Shown one piece after another: positions 15,227 through 16,878 of a stretch of DNA of 16,878 nt. This DNA is from UBA7332 sp051657165 (GTDB lineage Bacteria > Bacteroidota > Bacteroidia > Bacteroidales > UBA7332). The stretch lies in the NCBI GenBank assembly GCA_051657165.1, contig JBOFKD010000256.1, positions 1 through 16,878 on the forward strand, given 5' to 3'. Each line of letters begins with the position of its first letter. Position 1 is the first letter of the stretch. Position numbers and translations under genes: made by a program. The notes below the pieces were generated by a model. The model was given only the letters and a program-made list of their open reading frames with translations. It ran no database searches and was not told the origin of the DNA.

Positions 15227-15454
15227 CAACCATATATCATTGCTTTCCCAACCGTATATATTCGCCCGGATAAACCGATAATTAATTGCTGTATATAAGA
15301 GGTTTAGTTCATTCAACCGTATCCTTTACAAATCCGCTCCGGAGGGGTTGTAATTCCGCCCCGGACCGGTTTTATTTCCGCTCCGGAGCGGATTGTATTC
15401 CGGTCCGGAGCGGAAATATAAATCAACCGTATCTCGTAACTAAACCAACCGTAT
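15227..15454. repeat. Composite array, about 22-bp period: CAACCGTAT boxes and CCGCTCCGGAGCGG palindromes
   Basis: CAACCGTAT boxes lie at 15249, 15314, 15424 and 15446, with a one-mismatch copy CAACCATAT at 15227. Four 14-bp palindromic units lie at 15334-15347 (CCGCTCCGGAGGGG), 15356-15369 (CCGCCCCGGACCGG), 15378-15391 (CCGCTCCGGAGCGG) and 15400-15413 (CCGGTCCGGAGCGG), exactly 22 bp apart with AT-rich 8-bp spacers. Box centres continue the same phase on both sides (about 22 bp from box to first palindrome, and from last palindrome to box). A phased array of two kinds of site strongly suggests cooperative protein binding. Its function is unknown. Confidence 0.85.
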
Positions 15455-15548
15455 ATAATAAATAATTCCTCCTTTGTTCCGACTAATATATACGTATATT
15501 CATTTGCATATATACCTTTCTCTATCTGCAAATCTGAGTTTCGTCCAG

Positions 15549-15650
15549 ATGACAGATATCATTGCTGAATTATTTAAACGATCAGGCAAAAAAGAGGATG
15601 AAAAGAAATCTAATGCTTCAAATACAGCAATCGCAGGGACATTTAAGTGA
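15549..15650 (+). CDS. Doubtful 33-residue ORF
   Basis: An ATG at 15549 opens a frame for MTDIIAELFKRSGKKEDEKK and 13 further residues, rich in Lys/Glu/Ala and plausible as the hydrophilic start of a protein, ending at TGA 15648-15650. No promoter or homologous context was seen. It could be a small protein or the first codons of a gene truncated by rearrangement at the end of the repeat region. Confidence 0.25.
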   Translation: MTDIIAELFKRSGKKEDEKKSNASNTAIAGTFK

Positions 15651-15711
15651 GGAGATTTGATTCCCGAAGGCAATGGTCTGTGAAAAGTATAAAGAATTAA
15701 TTATCTGAAAG

Positions 15712-15741
15712 ATTGTAAATCAAAACAACTTCTTATATTTG
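15712..15741 (+). promoter_or_regulatory. Promoter of the AT-rich lipoprotein gene
   Basis: TATATTTG (15734-15741) matches TAnnTTTG exactly and is preceded by ATTG (15712-15715) with an 18-bp spacer, close to the -33 TTTG consensus. The ATG lies 46 bp downstream. Confidence 0.55.
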
Positions 15742-15787
15742 TCTGATTCTGAGTTAATCCTCGGAGATAAACGATAATAATAATACT

Positions 15788-16339
15788 ATGAGAACTCTCA
15801 ATCCAATATTCATTATCATCACATTCTTCATTTGCATTGTTTTATATTCTTGTAGAACAGCAAAGCCAGATCCATGTGATTGTAACTTACCAAAGAATTT
15901 AGAAAAGATTATCGATGATTTTGTCGTGAAATTTGATAGTGCTAACATTATAGATAGTTCAAAAATTGTCAATATATTCCATTTTAAATATAATGAAAGC
16001 GATTATATTTTGACAAGTGCATCGTCTGGTTCAGGCAAAGAGTATATTTCTTCATTTTGTTTTTATGGTGATTTGTTAATTATATATACAAAGTTAGACG
16101 AAATAAAGGAGGATCTATTTTATTCAAACTGTAGCAACATTCCTAATTATTATCGCATATATGGTATAACAGTAAATGAAATAGTTGATTATGATCCTCA
16201 TTTTAAAGTAAAATTATATCAGATCAAAGATAATCGTTTTAAGGAAATCCCATTTGATTCCACCATAGATGATTATTTATTTGAACTTTTAATTAAAAAA
16301 GGAATAGTGCCAACTCCACCACCTCCTCCAATTGAATAG
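15788..16339 (+). CDS. Hypothetical lipoprotein
   Basis: A 183-residue predicted lipoprotein with a strongly hydrophobic signal peptide ending in LYSC (Cys22). The mature start contains a PCDC motif, and the C-terminus is proline-rich (TPPPPPIE). The middle is a mixed alpha/beta-like domain rich in Asp, Ile and Tyr with no family I recognise. Base composition is clearly more AT-rich than the genes to the left, which suggests recent acquisition. It has its own promoter-like sequence. Envelope-located immunity proteins of interbacterial toxins often look like this, but nothing in the sequence proves that role. Confidence 0.7.
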   Translation: MRTLNPIFIIITFFICIVLYSCRTAKPDPCDCNLPKNLEKIIDDFVVKFDSANIIDSSKIVNIFHFKYNESDYILTSASSGSGKEYISSFCFYGDLLIIYTKLDEIKEDLFYSNCSNIPNYYRIYGITVNEIVDYDPHFKVKLYQIKDNRFKEIPFDSTIDDYLFELLIKKGIVPTPPPPPIE

Positions 16340-16477
16340 AATATACGAACTGATGGTATTAATATCACAAACAACCACCTTTGGGGTTGCAAGACTTGGG
16401 TGTTTCCCCTTTCCACGGGTAAAAGCAATACTCCTGAAGGAATCTATTGCTTCTACGCCGCGGTTACAAACAAATAA
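16340..16477 (+). pseudogene. Possible gene fragment in frame behind the lipoprotein stop
   Basis: Directly after the TAG at 16337-16339, the same frame stays open for 45 codons to TAA 16475-16477 and has no ATG. Its second half (LSTGKSNTPEGIYCFYAAV) looks like real protein and is more GC-rich than its surroundings. It may be the degraded end of another gene, or a chance open frame. The DNA also folds into short hairpins (16372-16376 with 16385-16389; 16423-16430 with 16445-16452). Confidence 0.25.
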
Positions 16478-16518
16478 TTAAAAAGATTGGAAAAAATGAT
16501 CCGAAAGAGATTATTAAG

Positions 16519-16686
16519 ATGAATAAGAATGAGCAGAAATCTCTTGAATATGAAAACGTAATGCGCAAGCGCTATAATAGAGATTTACGACAAGATTATT
16601 ATAAAACGCCAATAAAAACTCAGAATTATGAGAATATTAATATACCTGATAAGCTGCATATGCCTAATCAGCTGCGAAAACGATAA
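16519..16686 (+). CDS. Lys/Tyr/Asn-rich ORF, possible remnant
   Basis: From the ATG at 16519 the frame encodes 55 residues rich in Lys, Arg, Tyr and Asn (MNKNEQKSLEYENVMRKRYN and onward). The frame is open from just after TGA 16435-16437, and a TTG at 16447 would give 79 residues. It has no signal peptide and overlaps the next lipoprotein ORF by 59 nt. It may be the hydrophilic tail of a broken gene whose earlier part lies in another frame at 16340-16477. No function can be assigned. Confidence 0.3.
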   Translation: MNKNEQKSLEYENVMRKRYNRDLRQDYYKTPIKTQNYENINIPDKLHMPNQLRKR

Positions 16687-16878
16687 AAAGAGTAACCGAG
16701 AGTCTATTCTGATACCATACGCAGAAAGTGAATTTATATATGTCGTAATTCCGATGGTATACGAAAAGGACTCTTTTTTATGCTGTTGCGATAATGAATC
16801 AATATACGATATTTTAAACATTAAGATTATAAGCAATGCAGAATTCAAGAAATTACTATATGAGAAAAATATAAATAA
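16628..16878 (+). CDS. Lipoprotein, 5' part (runs off the window)
   Basis: An ATG at 16628 opens a frame that stays open to the window end (83 complete codons). It begins with a short, clear lipoprotein signal, MRILIYLISCICLISC, whose last Cys (residue 16) fits the lipobox LISC and is followed by the acidic END, similar to a surface-export signal. The mature part (ESILIPYAESEFIYVVIPMV, then a CCC triplet) reads like a folded beta-rich domain of unknown family. It overlaps the preceding Lys-rich ORF by 59 nt, so one of the two is probably not expressed; the signal peptide makes this one the better candidate. AT-rich like its neighbour at 15788. Confidence 0.6.
   Translation, partial: MRILIYLISCICLISCENDKKSNRESILIPYAESEFIYVVIPMVYEKDSFLCCCDNESIYDILNIKIISNAEFKKLLYEKNIN

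Larger units (their letters stand above)
14655..15787. other. 1.1-kb region without convincing genes, rich in phased repeats
   Basis: Between the sulfatase and the AT-rich lipoprotein gene there is no ORF with protein-like features apart from a doubtful 33-residue ORF at 15549. The space holds the GTGACGGT cluster, the 21-bp array and the 22-bp composite array, with unremarkable AT-rich DNA between them. Large low-coding regions of this kind are rare in such genomes, and this one lies just before a change in base composition, so it may be a control region or a relic of an inserted element. Confidence 0.6.

Noticed and set aside
15046..15240. Minus-strand 64-residue ORF with LLLAN heptad repeats
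   Set aside because: The repeats arise because the 21-bp DNA array is divisible by three. There is no promoter or signal, and the unit is a DNA dyad whose spacers vary, so the DNA and not the peptide is likely conserved.
15110..15454. CRISPR array
   Set aside because: Units are 9-15 bp with 6-8 bp spacers, far too short for CRISPR repeats and spacers, and no cas genes are present.
15313..15531. Minus-strand 72-residue ORF over the 22-bp array
   Set aside because: It runs across palindromes with a 22-bp period that shifts frame each unit. The translation has no protein-like features.
16585..16848. Minus-strand 87-residue ORF near the window end
   Set aside because: It lies opposite the plus-strand lipoprotein frame with a clear signal peptide; its hydrophobicity is typical of AT-rich antisense sequence.

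Overview
The window looks like chromosomal DNA from a Bacteroidales bacterium (Bacteroides, Parabacteroides or Dysgonomonas-like; the genus cannot be fixed from this sequence). The evidence is promoters of the TTTG / TAnnTTTG type, the lack of Shine-Dalgarno sequences, many lipoproteins, an ECF sigma / FecR / TonB-receptor set typical of the phylum, a tRNA without an encoded CCA, and polysaccharide-degrading enzymes with a serine-type sulfatase.

Layout. (1) 1-4.8 kb: the 3' end of an unidentified gene, a shared terminator, a large LruC-domain lipoprotein (-), a class-3-like aldehyde dehydrogenase (+), a second shared terminator, an OmpA-domain lipoprotein (-), and an initiator tRNA-fMet (-) with its own textbook promoter and terminator. 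(2) 4.8-6.0 kb: a lipidated agmatine-deiminase-family protein (-). (3) 6.2-10.8 kb (+): one tight operon of a small outer-membrane barrel, an ECF sigma factor with a hydrophobic tail, a FecR-type anti-sigma factor and a TonB-dependent transducer with an STN domain. This is a cell-surface signalling system without a SusD partner. (4) 10.8-11.4 kb (-): a small lipoprotein whose likely terminator is embedded in antisense inside the receptor gene, plus an overlapping mini-ORF. (5) 11.65-14.65 kb (-): a two-gene operon of sulfatase and PL6 lyase. The lyase keeps every chondroitinase B metal and catalytic residue that I can recall, at the same residue numbers, so dermatan sulfate is the likely substrate. 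(6) 14.65-15.79 kb: a 1.1 kb region without convincing genes that carries several families of short phased repeats. (7) 15.79-16.88 kb: a visibly AT-richer stretch with two lipoproteins, one of them cut by the window end, and fragmentary ORFs between them, which looks like accessory DNA.

The most unusual part is the repeat region. It holds seven copies of a GTGACGGT-type motif in both orientations (14820-14974), four copies of a 15-bp dyad at an exact 21-bp period (15110-15187), and a composite array at about a 22-bp period (15227-15454). The composite array mixes CAACCGTAT boxes with four 14-bp palindromes of the CCGCTCCGGAGCGG type. The two-helical-turn phasing suggests arrays of protein-binding sites (iteron-like origin, multi-operator, or the remnant of a mobile element). 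I do not recognise the system, and no protein that would bind these sites is visible in the window.
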